A DNA stretch of 64,000 nt from Selenomonadaceae bacterium (GTDB taxonomy: Bacteria > Bacillota > Negativicutes > Selenomonadales > Selenomonadaceae): positions 1-64,000 of the forward strand of contig JAFYNH010000037.1 in the NCBI GenBank assembly GCA_017549815.1, in the 5' to 3' direction. The position numbers were made by a program, and so were the translations under genes. The notes beneath the pieces are model-generated. The model made no database searches and was not told the origin of the DNA. It saw only the letters and a program-made list of their open reading frames with translations. Each line of letters opens with the position of its first letter. The first letter of the stretch is position 1. Shown here piece by piece: positions 17,092 through 25,402 of this stretch.

Positions 17092-18288
17092 CTAAAGTAA
17101 GTTCGTTACGTCCAAAATCGGCAAGATGACGGCGAAAACCAACATCGCCACAATCAGCCCCGCGATTAGCGTCCCGAATATTTCTGCCTTCGCTGGGAGT
17201 CCGCGCAGAATTTCTTCAACTTCAAAGTCCGCCATTGATTCGCATTGCCGCAACATGTTGACGAGTTCGCCGCCCGCCTCTCCCGTCACGATTAAGCCAA
17301 CGTATAATGGCGGGAAATTTTCTTTAGCTGTCAATGCGCCTAAACTGCCGCCGCGTTCGACTGAAAATTTTATCTCGGTTAATTTCTTCCGCACGAAAAG
17401 ATTTTTACTCGCCGCCGCGCAGAGTCTTATCGCTTCGTCCAACGTAACGCCGCTTTCCAATAAAAAGCTCAATCGCCCGAAAAAATTTCTGAACTCTATC
17501 TCGCGCAAGAGTTTGAACTGCCATTTAAGCCTGTCCAATAAAAATCTGAACGGCTCGTTTCTGTCATAAATCATTGCAAAAAAAATGCCGCTCACTACAA
17601 GCGCGAACACGATTAAAATTAAATTCTCCGATAAAAATCTGCCGCCGTATAACAAAATTAAAGTCACAAGCGGGAGTTCGCCGCCCTGTTGCGCAAAAAA
17701 ATTTTCAAAGACTGGCAACGTTACGTTGATTAAAACTGCCGTCGCCACGAATGCCGCCAGCAATACGAAAAGTGGATAATACATTGCGCCGCGAACTTTT
17801 TTCTCCGTCGAATAATTTCTTTCGAGTTGCGCCGCTAAACTAGCCGCTACTTCCTGAAGGTTGCCGCTTGTCTCGCCGATTTCTACCGATTGAATTGCGT
17901 CGCCGCCAAAAATTATTTCATAGCGTTCGAGTGCCACGAAAAAACTTTGTCCCTCGCCGACTGCCGCCACCAGTTCATTTAAAATTTTTTCCGACGGGTG
18001 ATTTTTAGACGCGCTCGCCAATGTCTTCAATGAATCGTGCAAAGTCATTACGCCTAACATAACGCTAAGTTCCCTGAAGAAGACCGATTTCCATTGCCCG
18101 CCGAGTTTCATTTTCAGCCAAAAAATTTCCAGCGATTTTGCTAAGCTTGTCTGCGTTTGTTCGAGTTTTACGACCTTAACGCCTTGATAACTCAACGCGG
18201 CATAAGCTTCTGAATAATTTTCAGCCTCCAACGTGCCGACCTGTTCAACTGCCGACGAGTCATAGCCCTTGTACTTAAACTTTTTCAT
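17092..18288 (-). CDS. pilC: Type IV pilus / type II secretion platform protein PilC/GspF
   Basis: The 398-residue polytopic inner-membrane protein has two GspF domains. The N-terminal domain contains 'FFRELSVMLG' and 'AVGEGQSFFVALERYEIIFGGDAIQSVEIGETSGNL'; the second contains 'EFRNFFGRLSFLLESGVTLDEAIRL' and 'LYVGLIVTGEAGGELVNML'. Hydrophobic segments occur near residues 170-190, 220-240 and 375-395. These are the usual three membrane helices. The start overlaps the end of pilT by 14 bp. It forms the membrane platform on which the ATPase acts. Confidence 0.9.
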   Translation of the reverse strand: MKKFKYKGYDSSAVEQVGTLEAENYSEAYAALSYQGVKVVKLEQTQTSLAKSLEIFWLKMKLGGQWKSVFFRELSVMLGVMTLHDSLKTLASASKNHPSEKILNELVAAVGEGQSFFVALERYEIIFGGDAIQSVEIGETSGNLQEVAASLAAQLERNYSTEKKVRGAMYYPLFVLLAAFVATAVLINVTLPVFENFFAQQGGELPLVTLILLYGGRFLSENLILIVFALVVSGIFFAMIYDRNEPFRFLLDRLKWQFKLLREIEFRNFFGRLSFLLESGVTLDEAIRLCAAASKNLFVRKKLTEIKFSVERGGSLGALTAKENFPPLYVGLIVTGEAGGELVNMLRQCESMADFEVEEILRGLPAKAEIFGTLIAGLIVAMLVFAVILPILDVTNLL

Positions 18289-19258
18289 AACCGATTGCCT
18301 TTAACGCCGCGTCCATTGTCTGCATACCTTGCGCCCGCCCGCTCATCATGACGTTTTGAAGTTGCACGTATTTTCCCTGCCGAATTAGCGACCGAGCCGC
18401 CGGATTTGCTAATAAAACTTCTGCCGCGCAGGTTCGTCCTTGCGGAGTTTTGACGAGTTGTTGAGAAATTATCGCGGTGAATTCGTCGGCGAATAAATCC
18501 CTTATGGCGTCGCGCTGGACGAGCGGGAACATTGTTTCAACGCGCATTGCGGTTTCCGCCGCCGATTTTGTATGGAGCGTCGCCAAAACTAAGACGCCCG
18601 CCGATGACGCCTCAAGTGCCGCGTGCATTGTCTCTGCGTCGCGGATTTCGCCGATTAATAATACGTCGGGCATTTCGCGCATTGCCGTCCTTACTGCGTC
18701 CGCGAAGTTCACAAAATCTTGTCCAAGTTCGCGCTGACTTACAAAAGATTTTTCTGCCGAATATTCAAACTCTATCGGGTCTTCGAGCGTCAAGAGGTGA
18801 CATGGGCGAATTTTTATCAATTCATTTAAAAAGGCGGCTAGAGTCGTTGATTTGCCCGAACCTGTTCTGCCCGTCACTAGGATTAAGCCCTGCGCGGTCG
18901 TCAAGAAATTTTTTAATACGGCGGGTGCTCCTAACTTGTCGAGTGGCGGAATTTCTTTGGCGATAAGTCGCAACGCCAACGCGGGCACTTTCCGCTGATA
19001 ATAAACGTTCACTCTGAAACGGCGCGAATATCTTTCGTCGACGTAGGAAAAATCAACCGCCAAATTTTTTTCGAGTTCCTCGCGCAGACGCGGCGTCAAA
19101 ACTTTATCTAAAAAATTTTCGACTGTACGCGACTTCAGCGTTACGAATCCTTTGCGATAAAGTTCGCCGTTTATGCGAAAAAAAGTCGGCTGCCCGACCG
19201 TCAGATGAATATCTGAGGCGTCTTGGCGCACCGCTTCTTCCAAAATTTTTTCCAACAT
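18275..19258 (-). CDS. pilT: PilT-type twitching/retraction ATPase
   Basis: This 327-residue hexameric secretion ATPase has an N-terminal PAS-like domain with 'DASDIHLTVGQPTFFRINGEL'. It also has Walker A GRTGSGKST (130-138), the Asp box 'LTLEDPIEF', Walker B 'DVLLIGEIRDAET' and the His box 'VLATLHTKSA'. The C-terminal 'ARSLIRQGKYVQLQNVM..GMQTMD' corresponds to the PilT AIRNLIRE region, which favours a retraction-type PilT over an assembly-type PilB/GspE. It starts 2 bp after the PBP1A stop and overlaps pilC. No PilB-like ATPase is in the window. Confidence 0.88.
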   Translation of the reverse strand: MLEKILEEAVRQDASDIHLTVGQPTFFRINGELYRKGFVTLKSRTVENFLDKVLTPRLREELEKNLAVDFSYVDERYSRRFRVNVYYQRKVPALALRLIAKEIPPLDKLGAPAVLKNFLTTAQGLILVTGRTGSGKSTTLAAFLNELIKIRPCHLLTLEDPIEFEYSAEKSFVSQRELGQDFVNFADAVRTAMREMPDVLLIGEIRDAETMHAALEASSAGVLVLATLHTKSAAETAMRVETMFPLVQRDAIRDLFADEFTAIISQQLVKTPQGRTCAAEVLLANPAARSLIRQGKYVQLQNVMMSGRAQGMQTMDAALKAIGYEKV

Positions 19259-19260
19259 TA

Positions 19261-21570
19261 TTAATTACGTCCTTTAGAAAGCTCATCATCAAACGAAGGC
19301 GCATTGTCCGTCACGGGCGCAGGCGGTTCATTATAAACAGGTTCTGGCTCATGATAAACAGGCTCCGGCTCATGATAGACTGGTTCGGGTTCGTGATAAA
19401 CAGGTTCAGGCTCGCGAATCGGCTCTGGTTCGGGCGTATAATCGGGGACGCCTTCAGGTTTACGCGAATAATCAGGTTCAGACTCGTGATAAGAAGACTC
19501 CGAATCACGATAAGTTGTCGCAGGTTCATAATACGACGGCTCCGGCTCATTGTAATGAGTTGGCTCTGGCTCGTTATAATTACTGCGCGATTCAGATTCG
19601 TCATAATAATCACGGCGGCGCGAAGAATTATTATCGCGGACTTCGGTTATAACATTTTTCTTGTTGCGTCTATCAACAACTAATTCGTCAAAGTCATGCG
19701 GCGGAACGTTCAATAAAGCATTTTGCATAAAATGGCTCCAAATCGTCGCGGGTAAGTCGCCGCCCGTTATGCCGTCAGTCTCGCTGTTATCGTCGCAACC
19801 AATCCAAACCGACGCGACAAGGTCAGGCGTATAACCGACAAACCAAGCGTCGTGATAATCGCTGGTCGTGCCCGTCTTACCTGCCGCAGGTCGTCCGATT
19901 GCCGCGCCTTTACCGGTACCCTTGATGATTACGTCCTCAAGCATACTCGTCAAATCAGCGGCACTTTCGGGACTGATAACCTGCCGCCCTTCGGAATTAG
20001 ATTCGTAAATGATATTGCCGTTGCGGTCGAGAACTTTAGTAATTGCAATGTGTGGAATATGTATGCCGTTATTGGCGAAAGTTCCATAAGCCGACGCAAT
20101 TTCAAGCGGAGTAACTCCTCGCGTCAAACCGCCCAATGATGCCGCAAGGTTTGTATCGCTTGGGTCGCCTTCAAGCACGAAGGTAGAAATGCCCATTTCC
20201 TGTGCGTAGTAAATAGCCTTGTCAATGCCGAGTGCCTGCGCGATTTTAACGGTAGGAACGTTCATAGAGAAAATCGCAACCGTCCTTAAAGTAACATTGC
20301 CGCTGAAACGTCGGCTATAATTTTGCGGCGACCAATCATCAATAGTTATGGGGCTATCCTCAATGATTGTGTCGGGCGTGTAGCCGTTTTCCAAGCCCGC
20401 GACAAATACAAACGGTTTAAACGCGGAGCCGGGTTGACGTTCAGCCATAGTAGCACGATTAAATTGATCTGTACCGCGACCGCCGACCATTGCGCGAATA
20501 TAACCAGTTTTCGGCTCGACAGCTACGATTGCGCCTTGCGGCTGAAGAATTCCGTTTTCGTCAGTGAAATATTCGGGCAGATAGATTAACAGAGCCTCCT
20601 CCGCCATTTTCTGCATATCCAAATCAATCGTCGTGTAAACTTTCAAGCCTTCTTTATAAACCGCGTCCGCGCCGTAGCGGTCAACCAAAAGTTGCGTGAC
20701 GTATTCGATAAAATACATAGCGTCTTTATGTTTTTCGGGGACATTGGGCGGCGCAAGCACGACTTCGGACTTTTTAGCTTCGTAGCACTGACTATAAGTT
20801 ATGTAGCCGAAAGTAACCATTTGGTCAAGGACGGTGTCGCGACGTTCAATAGCGGCGTTGATATTGTTAAACGGCGAATAATAATTCGGGCTTTTCGGAA
20901 TTCCCGCGAGCATAGCACATTCGGCGAGCGTTAAGTCTTCGACGTTCTTTCCAAAATAAGTTTTAGCCGCCGCTTGGACGCCATAAGCACCTTGCCCGAA
21001 ATAAATCTGATTCAGATAGAGTTCCAAAATTTCTTGCTTGGTGTATTGCTTTTCGAGCTGGAGCGCAAGGAATACTTCCTGAATTTTACGCTTAATAGTC
21101 CGCTCCTGCGTGAGGTAAGCATTTTTGGCGAGCTGTTGAGTTATCGTCGAGCCGCCCTCCGCTATTTCGCCCCTGACTAAGTTTGTATAAGCCGCACGAA
21201 CTAAGCCGCGAAAGTCAACGCCCTTGTGTTCGTAAAAGCGATTGTCTTCTATCGATACAAAGGCATTTAGCAGATTAAGCGGAATTTGTTCAATCTTGAC
21301 GGGAACGCGATTTTCCGTTGCGTGAATGATAGCAATTTCGTTGCCCGCCGAATCGTAAATGTGAGACGACGCGGGCGGCAGAATATCTTTAGACAAGTCC
21401 GCTTTGACGTTAAGATTGGCAGTCACGAAACCTATTCCGACGCCAACCGCCATTACAATTACAAAAATTATGAGTCCGACAAAAATTTTAAGGAATGTTG
21501 AAGATTTTTTCTTCGGTGTATGCGGTGGAGGATTTTGAACTTCGCCGCGATTTATATCTGTCCTGCCCAT
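19261..21570 (-). CDS. mrcA: Penicillin-binding protein 1A (bifunctional transglycosylase/transpeptidase)
   Basis: The 769-residue class A PBP has a cytosolic tail and one membrane helix (residues 25-50). The GT51 domain carries 'EDNRFYEHKGVDF' and 'EGGSTITQQLAKN'. The transpeptidase domain carries SxxK in 'PGSAFKPF', SxN in 'FSMNVP' and KTG in 'AGKTGTTSDYHDAWFVG'. It polymerises and cross-links peptidoglycan on the outer face of the inner membrane. The last 120 residues are low-complexity, Glu/Pro/Tyr-rich, with a 7-residue repeat EPEPVYH. GGAGGG precedes the ATG. pilT begins 2 bp after the stop, so pilus and PBP genes share a transcript. Confidence 0.95.
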   Translation of the reverse strand: MGRTDINRGEVQNPPPHTPKKKSSTFLKIFVGLIIFVIVMAVGVGIGFVTANLNVKADLSKDILPPASSHIYDSAGNEIAIIHATENRVPVKIEQIPLNLLNAFVSIEDNRFYEHKGVDFRGLVRAAYTNLVRGEIAEGGSTITQQLAKNAYLTQERTIKRKIQEVFLALQLEKQYTKQEILELYLNQIYFGQGAYGVQAAAKTYFGKNVEDLTLAECAMLAGIPKSPNYYSPFNNINAAIERRDTVLDQMVTFGYITYSQCYEAKKSEVVLAPPNVPEKHKDAMYFIEYVTQLLVDRYGADAVYKEGLKVYTTIDLDMQKMAEEALLIYLPEYFTDENGILQPQGAIVAVEPKTGYIRAMVGGRGTDQFNRATMAERQPGSAFKPFVFVAGLENGYTPDTIIEDSPITIDDWSPQNYSRRFSGNVTLRTVAIFSMNVPTVKIAQALGIDKAIYYAQEMGISTFVLEGDPSDTNLAASLGGLTRGVTPLEIASAYGTFANNGIHIPHIAITKVLDRNGNIIYESNSEGRQVISPESAADLTSMLEDVIIKGTGKGAAIGRPAAGKTGTTSDYHDAWFVGYTPDLVASVWIGCDDNSETDGITGGDLPATIWSHFMQNALLNVPPHDFDELVVDRRNKKNVITEVRDNNSSRRRDYYDESESRSNYNEPEPTHYNEPEPSYYEPATTYRDSESSYHESEPDYSRKPEGVPDYTPEPEPIREPEPVYHEPEPVYHEPEPVYHEPEPVYNEPPAPVTDNAPSFDDELSKGRN
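19334..19417 (-). repeat. Four 21-bp coding repeats (EPEPVYH) in the PBP1A tail
   Basis: Four in-frame units of 21 bp (19334-19354, 19355-19375, 19376-19396, 19397-19417) encode EPEP-V-Y-H-like heptapeptides. Degenerate units continue to about 19600. Confidence 0.75.
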
Positions 21571-21645
21571 AAAATCCCTCCTAAACGCCGCTTATCTTAC
21601 CACAATTTTATTTGCCACGTCTACAAATCAGATTAAAAATCGAGT

Positions 21646-22350
21646 TTAAAGTTTGTCGCGATTCATCAGAGCTATCAGCGAATTAACTATGCCAAAGACG
21701 GCGTAGGTTGCGAATATCGCAGTTAAGACGCCTTGCACGGGGAATTCTTTTGTCAGGTAAATTATCGACGCGAATATTGCCGCCGCAAAAATTTTGGCAA
21801 CGAGATAAATTTTTTCGCCCTTCTCCTTAAAATTCGGATAGTGGACGTGACTAACCATTAAATAGGCAACGATAATAACGGCGATTGGATATACAAGTCC
21901 GAAGTCGTCGGGTTGAATGTTCATTGCTAAGAATAACAGCGTCGTCGTCGCGATAATGCAACCGCCCGCCGGAATTGCCAGCCCCATAAAAAAGCCGTGA
22001 ACGATATTGGCATTGACGTTGAACCTTGCGAGCCGCCACATTCCGCATAATGCAAAGATTATCGCCGCCGCCTTGCCGAGCATTTCAAAATTATTCATAC
22101 AAAAGGCATAGGCAAGAAATGCGGGCGCAATTCCGAACGAGCCTAAATCGCAGAGTGAATCCATTTCCTTGCCAAGTTCGGAGGCGGCATTGAGAGCGCG
22201 GGCAATTCGTCCGTCCAAGCCGTCAGCTATCAGCGCGAGCAATATAAAGATTGAGGCATAAAAAAAATTTCCTTCATAAGTCGAAAGGATTGAAAGCATT
22301 CCGAAGAATAAATTTGCCGCCGTACAAGCGTTCGGAAGGAGCCATTTCAT
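21646..22350 (-). CDS. pssA: CDP-diacylglycerol-serine O-phosphatidyltransferase
   Basis: This 234-residue membrane enzyme transfers a phosphatidyl group from CDP-diacylglycerol to serine. The CDP-alcohol phosphatidyltransferase motif D-G-x2-A-R-x8-G-x3-D-x3-D is present as 'DGRIARALNAASELGKEMD' followed by SLCD. About seven hydrophobic segments follow. The ATG at 22350 is used because GGTGG lies 5 nt upstream; a GTG three codons earlier is possible. With psd, found 280 bp upstream, it makes phosphatidylethanolamine, as expected of a diderm. Confidence 0.93.
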   Translation of the reverse strand: MKWLLPNACTAANLFFGMLSILSTYEGNFFYASIFILLALIADGLDGRIARALNAASELGKEMDSLCDLGSFGIAPAFLAYAFCMNNFEMLGKAAAIIFALCGMWRLARFNVNANIVHGFFMGLAIPAGGCIIATTTLLFLAMNIQPDDFGLVYPIAVIIVAYLMVSHVHYPNFKEKGEKIYLVAKIFAAAIFASIIYLTKEFPVQGVLTAIFATYAVFGIVNSLIALMNRDKL

Positions 22351-22359
22351 TTTTACCAC

Positions 22360-22630
22360 CGTTACTGAGAACTTATAAAGTTTTTGACTTATGTCCCATT
22401 CCTGCTTCGCCGCGTCCGCTTTTGCCTTCGCTACTAACGTTTGGTATGACGCTCCACAGGCTTGAATTCCCCGCTAACGAACGGGTATTTTCCGAATTTG
22501 GTTTTCGTTCGGATAGCGAAAAATTTAGCATAACGAAACATAAAAGTCAATCAGTAACGGTTTTCACCTCCTTTTAAATTTTACAGTACTTTGAGAGCTT
22601 TTTATAAGTTATCTTTAACTGCTCAAAGCT
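22360..22630. other. Intergenic region pssA-psd with an imperfect hairpin
   Basis: I see no convincing gene in these 270 bp. An imperfect stem, CGCTA-A-CGAACG (22472-22483) against CGTTCG-GA-TAGCG (22506-22518), could fold in the leader of pssA. A strong AAGGAGGTG on the minus strand (22564-22574) is followed only by a six-codon frame (GTG AAA ACC ... TGA). A 35-codon ATG frame also lies on the minus strand but its ribosome site is 20 nt away. Two 10-bp inverted repeats (CCGTTACTGA 22359-22368 and 22551-22560; AACTTATAAA 22370-22379 and 22601-22610) flank the stretch. Confidence 0.35.
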
Positions 22631-23266
22631 TCATTTAATTTTCCCGATAATAGATTCGCCGCCGCGAACTTTGTCGCCCTTTTTAACCAAAATTTCAATG
22701 TCATTGGGTACAACGAGTTCAGTACACGAGCCGAATCGAATCAAACCGTAAAGTTCGCCCTTTTCGAGCTTATCATCAAGCGTAACCCAGCTGACTATGC
22801 GCCGCGCCAAAATCCCTGCGACTTGCGTAACAGTCACGCGGAGTCTTTCGTTTTCAATGCCGATAAGATGACGTTCGTTTTCAAAGCCGACCGAATCTTT
22901 ATAGGCGGGGCGAAATCTGCCGCAGACGTACTTTTGAATTTTAATTTCGCCGGCAATCGGACTGCGATTAACATGAACGTCGAAGACCGACAAAAAGATT
23001 ATAACCTTGCGGCAGGGCGATTTGATAAAGTCGTCGCTCTCGACTTCGACAACGTCTTGAACAGTACCGTCGGCGGGCGATACGATTAAATTTGGGTCGG
23101 CGGGAATTACGCGGTTAGGATTTCTGAAAAAATAAATGCAATAACAGGCAATGACTGCGGGCAAAATCGCGGCGTAGGGGTGAATCATCACGCCGAGAAA
23201 AAGCGCGATAAGGAGCGCGACGCCCGCAAAATAGTAACCTTCTCTGATTATGCTCAAAATTTTCAC
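22631..23266 (-). CDS. psd: Phosphatidylserine decarboxylase proenzyme
   Basis: The 211-residue protein is of the short, archaeal-type PSD family. 'PADGTVQDV' and 'FLSVFDVHVNRSP' are the conserved His/Asp sites. 'IRFGSCTELVVP' holds the Gly-Ser bond at which the chain self-cleaves to give the pyruvoyl group. One N-terminal hydrophobic segment anchors it. It decarboxylates phosphatidylserine to phosphatidylethanolamine. The start codon is GTG 23266 here but is uncertain; the ribosome site GGAG is very close, and a TTG three codons on is better spaced. The heptad array begins just upstream. Confidence 0.92.
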   Translation of the reverse strand: MKILSIIREGYYFAGVALLIALFLGVMIHPYAAILPAVIACYCIYFFRNPNRVIPADPNLIVSPADGTVQDVVEVESDDFIKSPCRKVIIFLSVFDVHVNRSPIAGEIKIQKYVCGRFRPAYKDSVGFENERHLIGIENERLRVTVTQVAGILARRIVSWVTLDDKLEKGELYGLIRFGSCTELVVPNDIEILVKKGDKVRGGESIIGKIK

Positions 23267-23273
23267 GCTCCAT

Positions 23274-23406
23274 TTTAGGAACTAGGAAGTAGGAAATAGG
23301 AACTGGTAGGTATTAGGGATTAGTTATTAGTTCCTAGAAACTCGCTCCTAGTTCCTTTTTTTATTAGGAATTAGGAATTAGGAATTAGTAGTTGTTAGTT
23401 CCTCAA
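23274..23406. repeat. Long heptad repeat array between wecG and psd
   Basis: Some 130 bp are built of 7-nt units AGGAACT, AGGAAGT, AGGAAAT, ATTAGTT and ATTAGGA, in two opposed blocks around a T7 run near 23356. The array can fold on itself and includes the stop codon of wecG (23403-23405). It fills the gap between wecG and psd. Confidence 0.75.
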
Positions 23407-24137
23407 TCCTGATTCCTTCTTTGCTTATGAACTTTCCAAACAAATTTCGGCAAGGCAAGCAATCTTCCTGCGCGGCTGGGCTGTAACATTGCGCGGAAAA
23501 GCCATTCGAGACGCGCCTTTTGCATCCAAAGCGGAGCACGTTTGACGACACCCGCCATAACGTCGAAAGTGCCGCCGACGCCGATACTTACAGGGATATT
23601 AAGTTCGTCTTTATATTTGGCAAGCCATTTTTCCTGCTTAGGGACGCCGAGAGCTGCCAATAAAATATCTGCGCGGGAATTTTTAATCTGCGAAATAATT
23701 TCTGGCTCGTCAGCGGATTTAAAGTAGCCGTTGCGCGTCCCGACGATTTTTATACCGGGATAAAGCGATTCGGCTTTTAACTTAGCTTTGTCGGCGATAC
23801 CGGGCGCAGAGCCGAATAAGAAAAATTTTATATCCCGCGCAGGCGCAATTTTCATAAGCTCCTGAACTAAATCAAAGCCCGCGACTCTTTCCGGCATAAA
23901 TTTTCCCAAATGTCTCGCCGCCCAAACCGTCCCTGCGCCGTCGGGTACAACTAAATTTGCCGCGTTCAAAATATTTTTCAATTCGTCGTCGTGAGTGGCT
24001 CGCAATAACATTTCTGCATTTGCAGTTGCCACGATTGACGGTTTGCCCGCGCAGATTAAATCTGTCACACGCTCGACAGCTTGAACCATTGTCACCGCGT
24101 CGACTTTCACACCCAAAATTTCTACTCGCTCACTCAT
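23403..24137 (-). CDS. wecG: WecG/TagA/CpsF-family N-acetylmannosaminyltransferase
   Basis: This 244-residue glycosyltransferase (GT26) transfers N-acetylmannosamine or a related sugar to an undecaprenyl-linked acceptor for surface polymer or teichoic-acid-like linkage. Typical blocks are 'MLLRATHDDELKNILNAANLVVPDGAGTVWAAR', 'FLFGSAPGIADKA', 'ADILLAALGVPKQEKWL' and 'SIGVGGTFDVMAGVVKRAP'. Length is normal. AAGGAG precedes the ATG. The symbol is by family; TagA-type activity cannot be excluded. The first 11 codons are echoed in the small ORF at 24451-24552. Confidence 0.88.
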   Translation of the reverse strand: MSERVEILGVKVDAVTMVQAVERVTDLICAGKPSIVATANAEMLLRATHDDELKNILNAANLVVPDGAGTVWAARHLGKFMPERVAGFDLVQELMKIAPARDIKFFLFGSAPGIADKAKLKAESLYPGIKIVGTRNGYFKSADEPEIISQIKNSRADILLAALGVPKQEKWLAKYKDELNIPVSIGVGGTFDVMAGVVKRAPLWMQKARLEWLFRAMLQPSRAGRLLALPKFVWKVHKQRRNQD

Positions 24138-24166
24138 TGAAACTCCTTGCAGTTTATAACTTAGAA

Positions 24167-24454
24167 TTATTTCTTTGCAAATTTATAAATTGTTTTGCCG
24201 ATAAAACATATTCCTACGGCAAATGCCGTTGCTCCTAACACCTTAAATAAATTTGCGGTGGATTCACTCGCTATTTGGATTAGCGGAATAACTATTGTGA
24301 TAAGAAGGCTTATTTTGGTAAACTTAAACCATTTCTTTGCCCGAATATCTTTCAGGATAAATTTAACTGCGGTAACGGCAAGGCAGATTAACGTTGAAAA
24401 AAAAGCGATGCCAGTAAAAAATGTTAAAAATATTGTAACGATCTCCCAGTTCAT
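24167..24454 (-). CDS. Small membrane protein, unknown
   Basis: The 95-residue protein has three predicted hydrophobic segments: residues 5-30, 46-64 and 70-88. It is basic between and after them (KDIRAKKWFKF, KTIYKFAKK). I recognise no family. Its ATG overlaps the stop of the 33-codon ORF upstream by the four bases ATGA, and it lies 29 bp before wecG, so it is translated from the glmS/R-M transcript. It may belong to the restriction-modification insertion. Confidence 0.6.
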   Translation of the reverse strand: MNWEIVTIFLTFFTGIAFFSTLICLAVTAVKFILKDIRAKKWFKFTKISLLITIVIPLIQIASESTANLFKVLGATAFAVGICFIGKTIYKFAKK

Positions 24455-24552
24455 TTAACCATCACCGACTTTGCCAAATTACTCGAAGTCAATATTGCAA
24501 CCAATCCAACCAGCTCATCTTTTACTCTCAAAATTTCTACTCGTTCATTCAT
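24451..24552 (-). CDS. 33-codon ORF, mosaic of WecG head and GlmS tail
   Basis: This short frame is tightly packed. Its ATG overlaps the stop of the restriction enzyme gene, and its TGA overlaps the ATG of the membrane-protein gene. The first 11 codons (MNERVEILRVK) match the start of WecG (MSERVEILGVK), about 28 of 33 bases. The last nine (NLAKSVMVK) match the GlmS C terminus (NLAKSVTVE), about 21 of 27 bases. It may be a duplication scar that kept an open frame, or a small translated coupling peptide. No function can be assigned. Confidence 0.4.
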   Translation of the reverse strand: MNERVEILRVKDELVGLVAILTSSNLAKSVMVK

Positions 24553-25402
24553 CGAAAAGCTCCCGAAAAATCCCGTCCTCCAAATCGCTGATATTATACA
24601 ACATGTCAAGGACGAGAAAAGTTTCCTTTAAATTTTTCCGTGCAGATTTCCAACCGTCGCCGTCGGTTATCCATACGAATTCAAAGCCGCTAATGTTCTT
24701 CGATTCCTCTGCAATCATTTTATAACTACGCGCAGTTTCGTTAAGTTTGGAACCGCCGCTCGTATAAAAATTCGTTTCGATACCGAAAATTTTATTCGCC
24801 GCTTCAACTACAAAATCAAATCGTTTGGTCGAAGTGCCCGACGCAGAAATTGCCGATAAGTCAAGCCCGAATCTTTTTTCAACGTCGGCAAGATAAATTT
24901 CCTTATGATAAGTGACGCCCGACTCAATCAAAAATTTCTCAACCAGATTTTCCATTTGATGTCCGCCGCGATTTTTACGCCCGTTTGAATCAAGCCCGAC
25001 TTCAACGCCAGTCGCATAATCATAAAGGTTACTGATAATATGATTCGTCAACAAATCGAAAAGCCCAGTCTCTCGCATAAAATATTTATATTGCTCGACA
25101 GATTGATTCGGCTTGTCGAAATCGTAAGTTAAAGCTCCATGCTCATCTTGGCAATAAATTTCAAGCTTGCGAACGGCTAAAAGAATCGGGATTGCTTTTA
25201 AACATTCGGGATATTCCATTAACAAATCTTCAAATTCTTGTTCAATATTCTCTGAACACACAAGGGAATTCAAAAGATATATTTGCCTCTTAAATCGTTT
25301 GGCATTCTCATAAACCTTTTCAAAGTCCGTATAATAATCGTAGCCGTTTATTGAGGCGCGGAAAGTTGAAAGCCATTCCTCAAAATTTCTGTTCGTCGGC
25401 AT
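24545..25402 (-). CDS. DpnII/MboI-family type II restriction endonuclease
   Basis: The 285-residue protein carries the DpnII-family blocks 'YATGVEVGLDSNGRKNRGGHQME', 'RFDFVVEAANKIFGIETNFYTSGG' and 'SKLNETARSYK'. The D ... E-x-N ... K arrangement matches the PD-(D/E)xK-like core of this family. Members cut GATC when unmethylated, so GATC is the expected but untested target; GATC sites do occur in the window (3007, 14002, 14197). The gene overlaps the methyltransferase gene by 23 bp. Alternative: a DpnII relative with altered specificity. Confidence 0.85.
   Translation of the reverse strand: MPTNRNFEEWLSTFRASINGYDYYTDFEKVYENAKRFKRQIYLLNSLVCSENIEQEFEDLLMEYPECLKAIPILLAVRKLEIYCQDEHGALTYDFDKPNQSVEQYKYFMRETGLFDLLTNHIISNLYDYATGVEVGLDSNGRKNRGGHQMENLVEKFLIESGVTYHKEIYLADVEKRFGLDLSAISASGTSTKRFDFVVEAANKIFGIETNFYTSGGSKLNETARSYKMIAEESKNISGFEFVWITDGDGWKSARKNLKETFLVLDMLYNISDLEDGIFRELFDE

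Noticed and set aside
18275..19258. Assignment as GspE/PilB assembly ATPase
   Set aside because: The length of 327 residues and the ARSLIRQGK...GMQTMD C terminus match PilT; the long N-terminal domain of GspE/PilB is absent.
19334..19417. CRISPR or intergenic repeat
   Set aside because: The 21-bp units are in frame and encode EPEPVYH in the PBP1A tail.
22251..22577. 108-codon plus-strand frame across the pssA start
   Set aside because: It runs antiparallel through the pssA start, has no ribosome site, and its low-complexity product fits no protein.
23274..23406. CRISPR array
   Set aside because: The units are 7 nt with no spacers of constant length; it is a heptad tandem array.
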